Assembly (NCBI GenBank): GCA_002084765.1
Contig: NBMB01000003.1
Location: 185,702-249,701 of the forward strand
Source of the DNA: Candidatus Cloacimonetes bacterium 4572_55
Lineage (GTDB): Bacteria > 4572-55
Length of the DNA stretch: 64,000 nucleotides
Reading direction: 5' to 3'
Made by a program: the position numbers and the translations under genes. Each line of letters opens with the position of its first letter. Position 1 is the stretch's first letter. Positions 15,658 through 25,361 of this stretch are shown one piece after another. The notes under the pieces were generated by a model, which saw only the letters and a program-made list of their open reading frames with translations, was not told the DNA's origin and ran no database searches.

Positions 15658-18600
15658 ATGGGGAAAAGTAAGGTAAAGAATATCTACGCGCTGACTCCTC
15701 TCCAAGAGGGGATGCTGTTCCACTCGCTTTATGAACCCGATTCTATGGCGTATTTTGAGCAAAGTTATTATCATATATTGGGCGCGCTTCGTATCGATCT
15801 TTTTCAAGAAACATGGCGTCTCATAGTCTGTCGCCACGATATTTTGAGGACGGTTTTTCTTCACAAAGGGGTAGAACATCCGCTTCAGGTGGTTTTGAGA
15901 GAAAGGAAGCCAGATTTTTACTTTGAGGATCTGCGACCTCTCTCGCCGGACTCACAGTCAAAATATATACGTGATTATATGGATAGGGATCAGGCAAAGC
16001 TATTCGATTTGAGCAGAGACGCGCTGATGCGTATCGCCCTTTTTCAATTGGGAGAAAACTCTTTCGACGTGGTGTGGAGCCTCCATCATATCGTGATGGA
16101 CGGGTGGAGTCTCGGCGTGATCCAGGACGAACTTTTCCAAATCTATAATCAGCTTTTGGACGGGAAATCTCCAAAAATTCCTTCTCCGCCTCCATTCAGC
16201 CATTACGTGAAATGGCTCAAAAAACAGGACAAAAGCGCGGCTCGTCGGTATTGGCGCGCCTATCTGGCAGGATATGATCGCTTATCGAGTTTTCTACCTC
16301 CTTTATCCGAGGGTGAAACGGTTCCGAATTTTCAGCCTCATACAGCGCAATTTTTTTTGGATCCAGAAACAACCTCCCGACTTCGGAACACAGCGGCTGA
16401 ATTGCGAGTGACCCTGAACACATTTATCCAAACAGTCTGGAGCATCCTATTGGGCAGGCGATCTGGGCTTGATGACGTGATTTTCGCCGCGACGGTTTCT
16501 GGACGGCCCCCTGAGATAGAAAAAGTGGAGCGCATGGTCGGTCTGTTCATCAATGCAGCACCCGTGCGAGCGAGACTTTCCGGCGCGCAACGGTTCGACC
16601 GATTGGCTCGGACGATTCAGCAAGATGCGGCCGCGGCTAAACCCTTTCATTATGGGTCGTTAGCCGATATCCAATCTCTCACCCGATTAAAAAATCATCT
16701 TTTTGATCATATCCTTGTGTTTGAGAATTACCCGATTGAGGATAAAATCGGCTCTGCGTCCGATCTGCCGCCGGGTCAATTTCTCATAGATCGCTTCGAG
16801 CATTTCGGTCATACCAATTACGATCTGACCGTGCAGGTTGCGCCCATCAGAGACACGCAAGGAGAGGATGCGATCCGCTTTCATATTATTTATAACAGAG
16901 CGTCGCGCTATTCCGAAAAAATGATCAACTCGATCGAACAAGATTTTCGCATTCTATTGGACGCGATTTTACAGCACCCCGATTCCAAGATCGACGATCT
17001 GCCGAAAACGGAAATGACAGAGAAGCGGTCGGATAAGAGCGCGACGCATAAAGTCGCTATTGCCGCGACCTTTACTTCCGAGCCGATAGCTCCCTATCTG
17101 GAATGGTGGACTCGCCGTTTCGGGCTGACCGTGGACGTCGGATTTGCCCCTTACAACCAGATATTTCAGCAGCTATTGGACAGCGAGAGCCTTTTCTCGA
17201 TCAATACCGGTGCCAATATCCTCCTGGTCCGATTCGAGGATTGGCTACGAGATCAACCGCGGATGACTGACCGAGAAGCGATCGCTTATCTGCAGGAAAA
17301 TTTTGACCGATTGACCGAGATTTTATCGGAAAAACTGCATAGCTCTCGACAAAATTCGGTTATTTTTGTTGGGATTTTCCCACCACATCCCGATCTGCCT
17401 GAACCGGTGGCGCAAGCGATCCATAAGTTGAATAGCAGACAGCAGGATTTGTTAGACAGACTGAACAATTGCTACCCAATTGACTTTTCAGACCTCGCAA
17501 ACGCCTATCATATCGATCAAGTCTTTGATCCGCGTAGCGACGAGATCGGTCATCTGCCCTACACCGACAGCTATTTCGCCGCGATGGGCACCTGGGTGGC
17601 TCGGCGACTGATTGCCTGGCGCGCGCCCTCTTTTAAAGTGATCGCTCTGGACTGTGACAATACGTTATGGCAGGGCGTTTGTGGAGAAGACGGCGCGGAC
17701 AGCGTCAAAATCATTGGACCCTATTTGGACTTGCAGAGATTTTTGATCCAACGTCATAAAGAGGGCTATCTCCTGGTCTTATGTAGCAAAAATAATGAAC
17801 AAGACGTTTGGCAAGTATTTGAAAAACAGCCCGATATGCCGCTTAAAAGAGAGCATATTGTCGCGGCGCGCATCAATTGGCGACCCAAATCAGATAACCT
17901 CAGAGAGATCGCGGAGGAGCTGAATCTGGGACTGGACAGCTTTATTTTTATCGACGATAGTCCCATGGAATGCACGGAAATGACGACTCATGCGCCCCAA
18001 GTCCTGACTCTCAACCTGCCTGATTTTGATCAAAATAACAAAAATAACAAAAGTAACCAAAAAATATTCGCGGACTATTTGGCGCATGTCTGGGCGTTCG
18101 ATAAGCTGAAAGTGACCGAGGAAGACCGCGGTCGCACCCAAATGTATCAAGCTGAGACCAGGCGCACACAGTTTCGAAAAGACGCGGTTTCCCTTGCCGA
18201 CTTCCTGAAAAGCCTTGATCTGGAATTGAATATCGCTCCGTTTCACGAGCGTCGATTGTCGAGAATTTCACAACTGACGCAACGCACAAATCAATTCAAC
18301 CTGACTGTGATTCGCCGCACTGAGGAAGATATTCGAAAAATTGCGATGCACCCCCTGACGATATGCCGTGCGGTCGAGGTAAAAGATCGATTTGGAGATT
18401 ACGGATTGGTGGGGTTATTGATCGCCCACATTCGAGAGCCAAATTTGGAAATCGACACGTTTCTGTTGAGCTGCCGAGTATTGGGTCGCGGCGTGGAGCG
18501 AGCGATCCTTTCTTATCTCAAAGAGCTTTGCAGAGAACGGGGATTGGAGCGGCTGATTGTGGATTTCTTTCCGACAGAGAGAAATCAACCTGCGCGGATT

Positions 18601-21600
18601 TTTTTGCAAGAAAAAGAGTGCTGTTGGCAAGAAATACCGGAACAAGGCGTTGATAGAAAAAAAGATACGATCCGTTTTTCGATTGCCTGGGATCGACTTC
18701 CAGATAATTACGAATTACGAATTACGAATTACGAATTACGAATTAATGACGATGTAGAAATGAGACCGGGTTTACGTCCTGTAAGTTCCGCTAAAAAATC
18801 GGATTCTGGGGAGATTCAAAAGAGGCGAGTCGGATGCAAAACGGCTTTTGTTGCACATTTTATTGCGAATGAGGAAAAGTTGACGCATCGCGCGTATTAT
18901 CTCCCTCTGAAGTATCCAACTGGAGACGCTCTGCTCGCTCTTTTTGACGATCAATCTGGGACTCGGAAGATCTCGACGCGGTATGTTCCGCCGCAGGATG
19001 ATTTTCAGAAAAAATTGGCGAGGATTTGGCGGCGAATTCTGGGCGTTTCGCAGATCGGCATTGACGACGATTTTCTACAGTTGGGCGGGCACAGCCTCAC
19101 TGCCACCCGAGCGGTCTCAGCGATTCACAAGGAATTTCAGGCGGAAATCAGCCTCAAGAGCTTTTTCGATCATCCGACTGTCCGCGAACTGAGCTGGTTG
19201 ATCCAGTCAGAAAAATTCGTAGCGTACGCCGCGATTGAGCCTTTGCCAAAAAGCCGATCTTATGATGTCTCTCCATCCCAGCGCCGCCTCTGGATACTGG
19301 ATCAGATGGAGGAGAATTTCATAGCGTATAACCTTTCCGCCGCATATTTGATGGAGGGAGAGCTTGACGCGTACGCGTTGGAACAGGCTTTTCGATTTGT
19401 GATAAATCGCCACGAATCCCTGCGCGCTGGATTTTTTTCAGTCCATAGCCGTATCCAACCCGAGCCCAGGCAGCGCGTCAATGACCAAATCGATTTTCGT
19501 CTGCCGGAGATCGATTTCAGCGGAGAACCCGATCCGGATCGCGCCATTCGGGAACATGCTCAGAAAGAATCTGTCCATGTTTTTGATCTGTCTCAGCCGC
19601 CTCTTTTGCGAGTTCGGCTTTATCGGACTGAGCCTCGACGCCATGTTCTTCTGATCGTCATCCACCATATTATTTGCGACGGATGGTCCATGCGGGTCTT
19701 AGAAAATGAATTGCTAACCGCGTACAGAGCCTATCGATCCGGCGAGACTCACTCGCTTCCTCCCCTGCCGATTCAATACAAAGATTATGCGGCTTGGGCG
19801 ATAAAACAGCTCAGCGAAGAGAATGAAAAATCTCAGCGGGACAAGAAATATTGGCATAAACAGCTCTCCGGGGAATTTTTTCCATCCCGAATCGACCTGC
19901 CGACGGATTACTATCTAAAAACGGGATTTTCCCGCCCATCTGCGATGCGCTATCAAGGATGCACCTCAGGTTTTCCGATCCCTACCAGCCTGATCGACCG
20001 GATCAAGCGTCTGCAGCAGAGTCTGAATATCACGCTTTTTGTTATCCTGTTAGGTGCTGTCAAAATTTTGCTCCATCGCTATACACAACAAGAGGATATC
20101 CTGATCGGTTCGCCGGTTTCCGGGCGCGTGCATCCCGATCTGGAGGATCAAATTGGGTTCTATGTCAACACGCTTGTGCTCCGAACCCGTCTCCGAGGCG
20201 AAGAGTCGGTCGAGACGGTCTTGAGCCGGATAAAAGAGACCGTGGCTCAGGCGCAAGATCATCAACTTTATCCCTTTGACCGCCTGGTTGATGAGCTGAA
20301 TCTGCCAACAGAGGTCCGAAGCGATGTGAGCCGCTCGCCCCTGTTTGACGTAATGGTCGCGTTGCAAAATATCCACTTGGATCAGAATATTTCTCATAGC
20401 GAAAAATCGCCCGACCTCAAGATCAGCGACTTCCGATTTGAGACCGGCGTCAGTCAGTTTGACCTGACCTTTAACTTTTTTGAGACTCCCGAAAAAGACG
20501 CGCTTTATCTGGAGATCAATTACAATTCCGACCTCTTTTTGCCACAGAGTGTGGAGCGCATGTTCGATCAGCTCCGAGAGTTATTGCAGGCAATGACCCA
20601 CGATCCCCGAACCCCCATAGGCGACCTGAATCTTGGTCAAAAAATGCTGACTGACCAGATTTCCGCGCCCATCCCTCGGGTCAGAGATCACAAAACGCTG
20701 GCGCATTTTTTTGAGACCGTAGCTTTGGAGTTCCCAAATCGATCCGCTGTGATAACCGGACAAAATCGCCTGACCTATTCTGAATTAAATGAGAGGGCGG
20801 ATCGAGTCGCGTCTCTGCTACGAGAAAAATTCCGAGTAAATCTCCATCCATACGAGCCGATTGCTGTGCGTTTGGAACGGGGAGACGCGTTGATTATTGC
20901 TTTGCTGGCGATCCTGAAATCTGGCGGAACGTATCTGCCGATTGATCCGGCATATCCTTCGGAGCGGACGCGTTTTATGCTGGAGGACAGTCGCGCTCCT
21001 CTGCTGATCGAACCCGCGGCGGATCGATTTGAAAAGGGAGATTCGCTGCCAATGCCATATTACGCGGAACTCGTCATCACGGATCGGCGACAAAGAGGCG
21101 ACTTGAAAAATAGCGCGCCAAAACAATTTGACGGGTTGGCTTATATCATCTATACATCCGGATCGACCGGTGTTCCAAAAGGCGTTATGGTGGAGCATCA
21201 AGGGTTTATCAACATGGTCGCCTCGCAGATCGACGGCTGGCGCGTCACGCCGGATGATCGGGTTTTGCAATTCTCGTCGCCTTCTTTCGACGCGTCTCTT
21301 TCTGAGATATTCATGGCGTTATTGAGCGGAGCCGCGCTTATTCCGGTTGACCGAGAGACAATCGAGGACCCAGACCGATTTATCCAATTTATTGAGCAGA
21401 CTGGCGTGACTGTCGCGACTCTTCCGCCTGTATATCTGAACGGATTGAGACCGAGGATCAAAAGCCTCTCGGATACGTCGCGTCCCCTCTCCTCGCTGAA
21501 AACCTTGATCACAGCCGGAGAACCTGCGATCCCGGAGGATGTCGTCTATTTCTCACGAATAAAAAATCTCCGATATATCAACGCTTATGGTCCCACCGAA

Positions 21601-23940
21601 TGCTCTGTCTGCGCGACGTATCATCCGGTCGATCCCGAGGCGTTTGATTCAGGGAGTCCAGGCGTGATTCCTATCGGCAAACCGATTCCCAACATTCGGG
21701 TCTATCTGCTGGATTCTCGGCTTCAACCGACTCCAGATGGAGCGGTCGGCGAGGTATGTCTCTGTGGGCCGGGAGTGGCTCGCGGATATCTCAATCGCCC
21801 CGAGCAAAGCACTAAAAAATTTATCGAAAATCCCTTTATCTCTAAAACTCACAAACGGTTGTATCGCACTGGCGACTTGGGTCGTCGTCTGTCGGATGGT
21901 TCTTTTATCTTTATGGGGCGCATAGACGATCAGGTCAAAATACGTGGATATCGGATCGAGCCAGAGGAAATTTGTCATCGGTTGCTCCGACATCCGTCTG
22001 TCAAAGAGGCGATTGTCACGGCTCGATCGGACGGCGAGGATATCTATCTCGCAGCTTACGTGGTTTGGAATTCGCAGCAGGATATGGAATCGGATCAACA
22101 GGTTCTTGATCTGCGCGCTTTTCTGATCCGAGGGCTTCCGGACTATATGATCCCGGCATATATTGTCCCGCTGGAAAAACTTCCGGTCACTACCAGCGGA
22201 AAAATTGATCGCAAGCAATTGCCAAACCCTCGTCTTATTGTGAAAATGGACGGGTCCAAATCAAGAGCGATCCACGAAATTCTCGGTAACAAAGCGGATG
22301 ATTCGATACAAGCCGAGCGAATAATTGCCGATATCTGGCAAAAGGCTTTGGGCTTGACCGAAGTCGGCGTGACGGACAACTATTTCATGTTGGGCGGCGA
22401 TTCTATCAAATCGATTCGGATTGTTTCTCTTTTACGGGACGCGGGTTTTATCGTGCAGACCAAAGACATTTTTATGTATCAGACCGTGGCGGAACTTGCC
22501 GCCGCGCTCCGATTCGAAGCGGATGATTTCCCTACGAAGTCCCGCGCGGAAAAGCCTGACCATTTGTCGCAACCTATCCAGGGCGAGATTCATACGACTC
22601 CGACTCAGCGTTGGTTTTTCAGCGATTACCCATTGGATCAAAGCAAATTTATCATTATGGAAAATATGGATTTAGGAGACAAAACTTCTCGGATCGACGC
22701 ACAGGCGTTGCGACTGGCGTTAGAAGCTCTCCAAAATCATCACGACGCCCTGCGGATGCGCTATCGGTTCCCTGATAATCATTCGACTGACGACTCGCGG
22801 CGGGATGTGATTCAGGAAAATGTTGGAGCGGACTACCCTCTCGAACTTGAGATTATCGATCTCCGTGGCGAGTCCCAAGCGCGGCAATCGACAGCCGCGG
22901 CGGATCATATCCAACGATTTCAGACCGCAATCGATCTCCGAAATGGTCCCATGATGCGCGCCTCGCTCCTCCGATTCAGGGATCGAGACGTGGGCGTGTG
23001 GACAATTCATCATTTGGTTGTGGACGCTGTTTCCTGGCAAATCCTGACAAAAGACCTGCGCTCTGCATACAATCAGGCGGCGAATGGCGAGCCGATTGTC
23101 TTGCCGGAAAAAACGACCTCTTTTATGAGATACGCCGAGCTATATAGAAATTATGAAGATGTTTTGTCCGAGCGGGAATATTGGCGGCGTCAAAGGTCTT
23201 CTCAATCCATGATTCAAAAAATGCGTGACAAATTTCTTGTCGAGGATCGGGACCTTGTTCGATCAACAGATATAACAAGTGTTGAGGATCGGCTACAGAC
23301 CCTGACTTTCATTGTTTCGACGCCGAATTCTTCAGAGGATCCACGCGCATTTTATCGCCAGGCGAATCAGGCGATGAATGCCCGGACCGAAGAAATTCTC
23401 CTGACAGCCCTCATGCGCGCATTGCAGGAGACCGTCGGAGTATCTGACGCGGCGATTATGCTCGAAGGGCATGGGCGGGATGCAGAAGAGGAATTAGACA
23501 TCACCCGGACAGTTGGTTGGTTTACGGTTCTCTATCCGGTTCGACTGCAATTACCGGATGATCCGCGGCGGCTTATGGGTCGGCAAATTACACAAATTCA
23601 GAAGGCGTTGCAGGCTGTTCCTGGCAATGGATCGGGTTATGGGGTCTTGCGTTACATAGAACTTGACAAATCGCTCATGGAATCGGAGCTTCCCACGATC
23701 AGCTTTAATTATCTCGGAGAAATGGTCGTTAGCGACGATTCAGGGATGGCGGATCATTCGCCTATACGTTACGGCGGATTCGGAATCGAGATCAACTGCG
23801 CGTTGAGCAATGGAGAATTGCACAGTGAGATCGTTTATGACGGATCGCTTTTTCATTCTGATAAAGTCAAGCGGTTGTCTGAATCCTTTGTGGATCAATT
23901 TAAACAACTCACCCGGTCCCGATTTCGTTCTGATCTCTGA
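15658..23940 (+). CDS. Nonribosomal peptide synthetase, C-FkbH-PCP-C-A-PCP-E
   Basis: 2760 residues. Domains in order: condensation (TPLQEGMLFHSL at ~13; HHIVMDGW at 143-150); FkbH/HAD-IIIC region (~465-1010) with D665-C-D667-NTLW, IDDSP at 765-769 and RTNQFNLT, a family that loads glyceryl from 1,3-bisphosphoglycerate onto a carrier; PCP with GGHS (Ser1146); condensation (SPSQRRLW at 1205-1212; HHIICDG at 1336-1342); adenylation (YTSGSTGVPK at 1832-1841; NAYGPTE at 1975-1981; SGKIDRK near 2180-2186); PCP with GGDS (Ser2249); epimerization (HHLVVDAVSW at 2451-2460; EGHGRD near 2603). The pocket residues I can align with GrsA read about D-A-S-V-I-A-A-V-C-K, close to Phe/aromatic codes. There is no thioesterase and no other synthetase gene nearby. 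GGAAGG precedes the ATG by ten bases. It overlaps the convergent gene by 32 bases. Confidence 0.93.
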   Translation: MGKSKVKNIYALTPLQEGMLFHSLYEPDSMAYFEQSYYHILGALRIDLFQETWRLIVCRHDILRTVFLHKGVEHPLQVVLRERKPDFYFEDLRPLSPDSQSKYIRDYMDRDQAKLFDLSRDALMRIALFQLGENSFDVVWSLHHIVMDGWSLGVIQDELFQIYNQLLDGKSPKIPSPPPFSHYVKWLKKQDKSAARRYWRAYLAGYDRLSSFLPPLSEGETVPNFQPHTAQFFLDPETTSRLRNTAAELRVTLNTFIQTVWSILLGRRSGLDDVIFAATVSGRPPEIEKVERMVGLFINAAPVRARLSGAQRFDRLARTIQQDAAAAKPFHYGSLADIQSLTRLKNHLFDHILVFENYPIEDKIGSASDLPPGQFLIDRFEHFGHTNYDLTVQVAPIRDTQGEDAIRFHIIYNRASRYSEKMINSIEQDFRILLDAILQHPDSKIDDLPKTEMTEKRSDKSATHKVAIAATFTSEPIAPYLEWWTRRFGLTVDVGFAPYNQIFQQLLDSESLFSINTGANILLVRFEDWLRDQPRMTDREAIAYLQENFDRLTEILSEKLHSSRQNSVIFVGIFPPHPDLPEPVAQAIHKLNSRQQDLLDRLNNCYPIDFSDLANAYHIDQVFDPRSDEIGHLPYTDSYFAAMGTWVARRLIAWRAPSFKVIALDCDNTLWQGVCGEDGADSVKIIGPYLDLQRFLIQRHKEGYLLVLCSKNNEQDVWQVFEKQPDMPLKREHIVAARINWRPKSDNLREIAEELNLGLDSFIFIDDSPMECTEMTTHAPQVLTLNLPDFDQNNKNNKSNQKIFADYLAHVWAFDKLKVTEEDRGRTQMYQAETRRTQFRKDAVSLADFLKSLDLELNIAPFHERRLSRISQLTQRTNQFNLTVIRRTEEDIRKIAMHPLTICRAVEVKDRFGDYGLVGLLIAHIREPNLEIDTFLLSCRVLGRGVERAILSYLKELCRERGLERLIVDFFPTERNQPARIFLQEKECCWQEIPEQGVDRKKDTIRFSIAWDRLPDNYELRITNYELRINDDVEMRPGLRPVSSAKKSDSGEIQKRRVGCKTAFVAHFIANEEKLTHRAYYLPLKYPTGDALLALFDDQSGTRKISTRYVPPQDDFQKKLARIWRRILGVSQIGIDDDFLQLGGHSLTATRAVSAIHKEFQAEISLKSFFDHPTVRELSWLIQSEKFVAYAAIEPLPKSRSYDVSPSQRRLWILDQMEENFIAYNLSAAYLMEGELDAYALEQAFRFVINRHESLRAGFFSVHSRIQPEPRQRVNDQIDFRLPEIDFSGEPDPDRAIREHAQKESVHVFDLSQPPLLRVRLYRTEPRRHVLLIVIHHIICDGWSMRVLENELLTAYRAYRSGETHSLPPLPIQYKDYAAWAIKQLSEENEKSQRDKKYWHKQLSGEFFPSRIDLPTDYYLKTGFSRPSAMRYQGCTSGFPIPTSLIDRIKRLQQSLNITLFVILLGAVKILLHRYTQQEDILIGSPVSGRVHPDLEDQIGFYVNTLVLRTRLRGEESVETVLSRIKETVAQAQDHQLYPFDRLVDELNLPTEVRSDVSRSPLFDVMVALQNIHLDQNISHSEKSPDLKISDFRFETGVSQFDLTFNFFETPEKDALYLEINYNSDLFLPQSVERMFDQLRELLQAMTHDPRTPIGDLNLGQKMLTDQISAPIPRVRDHKTLAHFFETVALEFPNRSAVITGQNRLTYSELNERADRVASLLREKFRVNLHPYEPIAVRLERGDALIIALLAILKSGGTYLPIDPAYPSERTRFMLEDSRAPLLIEPAADRFEKGDSLPMPYYAELVITDRRQRGDLKNSAPKQFDGLAYIIYTSGSTGVPKGVMVEHQGFINMVASQIDGWRVTPDDRVLQFSSPSFDASLSEIFMALLSGAALIPVDRETIEDPDRFIQFIEQTGVTVATLPPVYLNGLRPRIKSLSDTSRPLSSLKTLITAGEPAIPEDVVYFSRIKNLRYINAYGPTECSVCATYHPVDPEAFDSGSPGVIPIGKPIPNIRVYLLDSRLQPTPDGAVGEVCLCGPGVARGYLNRPEQSTKKFIENPFISKTHKRLYRTGDLGRRLSDGSFIFMGRIDDQVKIRGYRIEPEEICHRLLRHPSVKEAIVTARSDGEDIYLAAYVVWNSQQDMESDQQVLDLRAFLIRGLPDYMIPAYIVPLEKLPVTTSGKIDRKQLPNPRLIVKMDGSKSRAIHEILGNKADDSIQAERIIADIWQKALGLTEVGVTDNYFMLGGDSIKSIRIVSLLRDAGFIVQTKDIFMYQTVAELAAALRFEADDFPTKSRAEKPDHLSQPIQGEIHTTPTQRWFFSDYPLDQSKFIIMENMDLGDKTSRIDAQALRLALEALQNHHDALRMRYRFPDNHSTDDSRRDVIQENVGADYPLELEIIDLRGESQARQSTAAADHIQRFQTAIDLRNGPMMRASLLRFRDRDVGVWTIHHLVVDAVSWQILTKDLRSAYNQAANGEPIVLPEKTTSFMRYAELYRNYEDVLSEREYWRRQRSSQSMIQKMRDKFLVEDRDLVRSTDITSVEDRLQTLTFIVSTPNSSEDPRAFYRQANQAMNARTEEILLTALMRALQETVGVSDAAIMLEGHGRDAEEELDITRTVGWFTVLYPVRLQLPDDPRRLMGRQITQIQKALQAVPGNGSGYGVLRYIELDKSLMESELPTISFNYLGEMVVSDDSGMADHSPIRYGGFGIEINCALSNGELHSEIVYDGSLFHSDKVKRLSESFVDQFKQLTRSRFRSDL
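18706..18745 (+). repeat. 7-bp tandem repeat (AATTACG)5.7 inside the NRPS gene
   Basis: Five exact AATTACG units plus a partial sixth encode the NYELRIT-like linker between the FkbH and first PCP domains. Because the unit is seven bases, gain or loss of one or two units would shift the reading frame of an 8.3-kb gene, while three units would keep it. Confidence 0.9.
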
Positions 23941-24577
23941 TTTTGAGAAGCAGAATTCCCAGGCATAAAAACCAGATAGCGTCGATTATAAATATAAAAG
24001 GTGCCAGTCCAAAGAGATGTAGCAATCCGAAGGTAAGTCCTGCATAAACCAGGGGTTTGGGGAATTTGTCAGATTTTAGCGAGGACCAATTCACGAGCAG
24101 TAACCAGATACCTATCGCCACGATAGCCGTGAGAGCCAGACCTGTCACAACGGTTTTGATTCCGATGAAAGCGCCCCCAACTCCAGGCACGTGTATTTTA
24201 TATAGCCTGGAGAGTTCCATAATGCCAAGAAAGCCAATCACTCCTACGGATAAGATCATTGGGGAAACAGCGAATCCAACTATCCGAGCGATCCGGGATC
24301 GGCGAGGCGCGTGTTGCCTGATCCTTTCGTCAACTGCGAGGACTACAAAAATGAGGCATCCCGCCAATGCAAAAGCGATAAGAATGAGCAAGGCAATCAG
24401 GGGATTTTCGCTGATAAATGGCAGCATGATCATCGGATTACTCAGCTCTTTGATGTCCGATACGCCAATGATAGAGATCGACAAAAAACGTATTGCCGGG
24501 ATTATGAGAAACAATATCCCGATTAAAATCGAGGCGTAACCGCCCATTCTTGAATAATTTTGAGGAAGTTCTTTCAT
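23909..24577 (-). CDS. Six-helix membrane protein, DUF4386-like
   Basis: 222 residues with about six hydrophobic helices and short charged loops; no catalytic motif. It is clearly paralogous to the protein of the gene just upstream (24590-25231): both share SRMGGY/QKIGGY, a DI(K/R)(E/D)LSNP segment followed by MLP(F/I)ISE, QAPR-like loop, LPGV-like loop with GFI, VNW(S/T)(A/S)LK and FPK. The family resembles DUF4386 but I cannot be certain. Function unknown. Its 3' end overlaps the convergent NRPS gene by 32 bases, and 12 bases separate it from its paralogue. Confidence 0.72.
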   Translation of the reverse strand: MKELPQNYSRMGGYASILIGILFLIIPAIRFLSISIIGVSDIKELSNPMIMLPFISENPLIALLILIAFALAGCLIFVVLAVDERIRQHAPRRSRIARIVGFAVSPMILSVGVIGFLGIMELSRLYKIHVPGVGGAFIGIKTVVTGLALTAIVAIGIWLLLVNWSSLKSDKFPKPLVYAGLTFGLLHLFGLAPFIFIIDAIWFLCLGILLLKIRDQNEIGTG

Positions 24578-24589
24578 AGACCTAAATCC

Positions 24590-25231
24590 TTAATTTTTTA
24601 TATCTTTAAGAAGCACTATTCCCAACCAACTGAACCAGATTGAATCCGCGAGTACCACCAAGAAAGGGATTATGATAAATATGTGCATGACCCCGACAAC
24701 GAGTCCCGTATAAGCCATCCGTTTGGGGAATCCACCAAATTTCAGCGCGGTCCAATTCACAGTCAACACCCATATTCCCATCACGACCATTGCAGAGAGA
24801 TCAAAGCCTGTCTCAACGATATAAATCGTGATAAACCCAGCGTCGACGCCCGGGAGTCCCTGCCGGAATAGGTCGGATATGACGAGTATGCCGATAAAAC
24901 GGATTATGCCAACGATCAAAACCAATATGGGGGAGAAGATACCGAGTATTTTCGATACGCGCGCCACTCGCGGTGCTTGGATCATAAGTTTTTCGTTTAC
25001 TGCAAGAACAATGAGAAGCAGTAAGCTGGCAAATGGGACGTCGATAAGACCGACAACTGAGACAATGGGCCATTCTGATATAATGGGTAGCATGACCGTC
25101 GGATTGCTCAAATCCCGGATGTCGGTCAAGCCCAGAGCCGGTAGTAATAGGAAGAATATCGCCAGAATTATGATAAACAGCACTCCTTCTAAAAGCGCGG
25201 CGTATCCACCGATTTTTTGATAACCTTTCAT
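24590..25231 (-). CDS. Six-helix membrane protein, DUF4386-like (paralogue)
   Basis: 213 residues, six predicted membrane helices, sister of the protein encoded downstream at 23909-24577; the pair looks like a tandem duplication. Conserved patches include GGYAALLEG near the N-terminus, LTDIRDLSNPTVMLPIISEW, APRVARVSK and VNWTALKFGGFPKR. No enzymatic residues stand out. The two genes are 12 bases apart and surely co-transcribed. A dispersed repeat at 25254 separates them from the TonB receptor gene upstream on the same strand. Confidence 0.72.
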   Translation of the reverse strand: MKGYQKIGGYAALLEGVLFIIILAIFFLLLPALGLTDIRDLSNPTVMLPIISEWPIVSVVGLIDVPFASLLLLIVLAVNEKLMIQAPRVARVSKILGIFSPILVLIVGIIRFIGILVISDLFRQGLPGVDAGFITIYIVETGFDLSAMVVMGIWVLTVNWTALKFGGFPKRMAYTGLVVGVMHIFIIIPFLVVLADSIWFSWLGIVLLKDIKN

Positions 25232-25253
25232 GTTTTTATGTCGCCTTCTCTAA

Positions 25254-25357
25254 CCTGGATTATTCGTCATCACGGAAATCGGTCCGCAGATTACGCAGAT
25301 TATCGGTCCGCAGATTACGCAGATTATCGCAGATTAAGAATTGATAATTAAAGAATT
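25254..25357 (+). repeat. Dispersed intergenic repeat, copy 2, with internal duplication
   Basis: Same element as 2838-2919, starting CCTGGATTATTCGTCATCAC and ending TAATTAAAGAATT. It contains a perfect 24-base tandem duplication (25281-25304 and 25305-25328) of the GGTCCGCAGATTACGCAGAT core. It fills most of the gap between two minus-strand genes and ends five bases before the stop codon of the TonB receptor gene. Confidence 0.8.
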
Positions 25358-25361
25358 CATC

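Noticed and set aside
18030..18060. Second tandem repeat in the NRPS gene (AAAAATAAC-like, three units)
   Set aside because: The unit is nine bases, so copy changes keep the frame; it only lengthens an Asn/Lys loop in the FkbH region and is not a switch.
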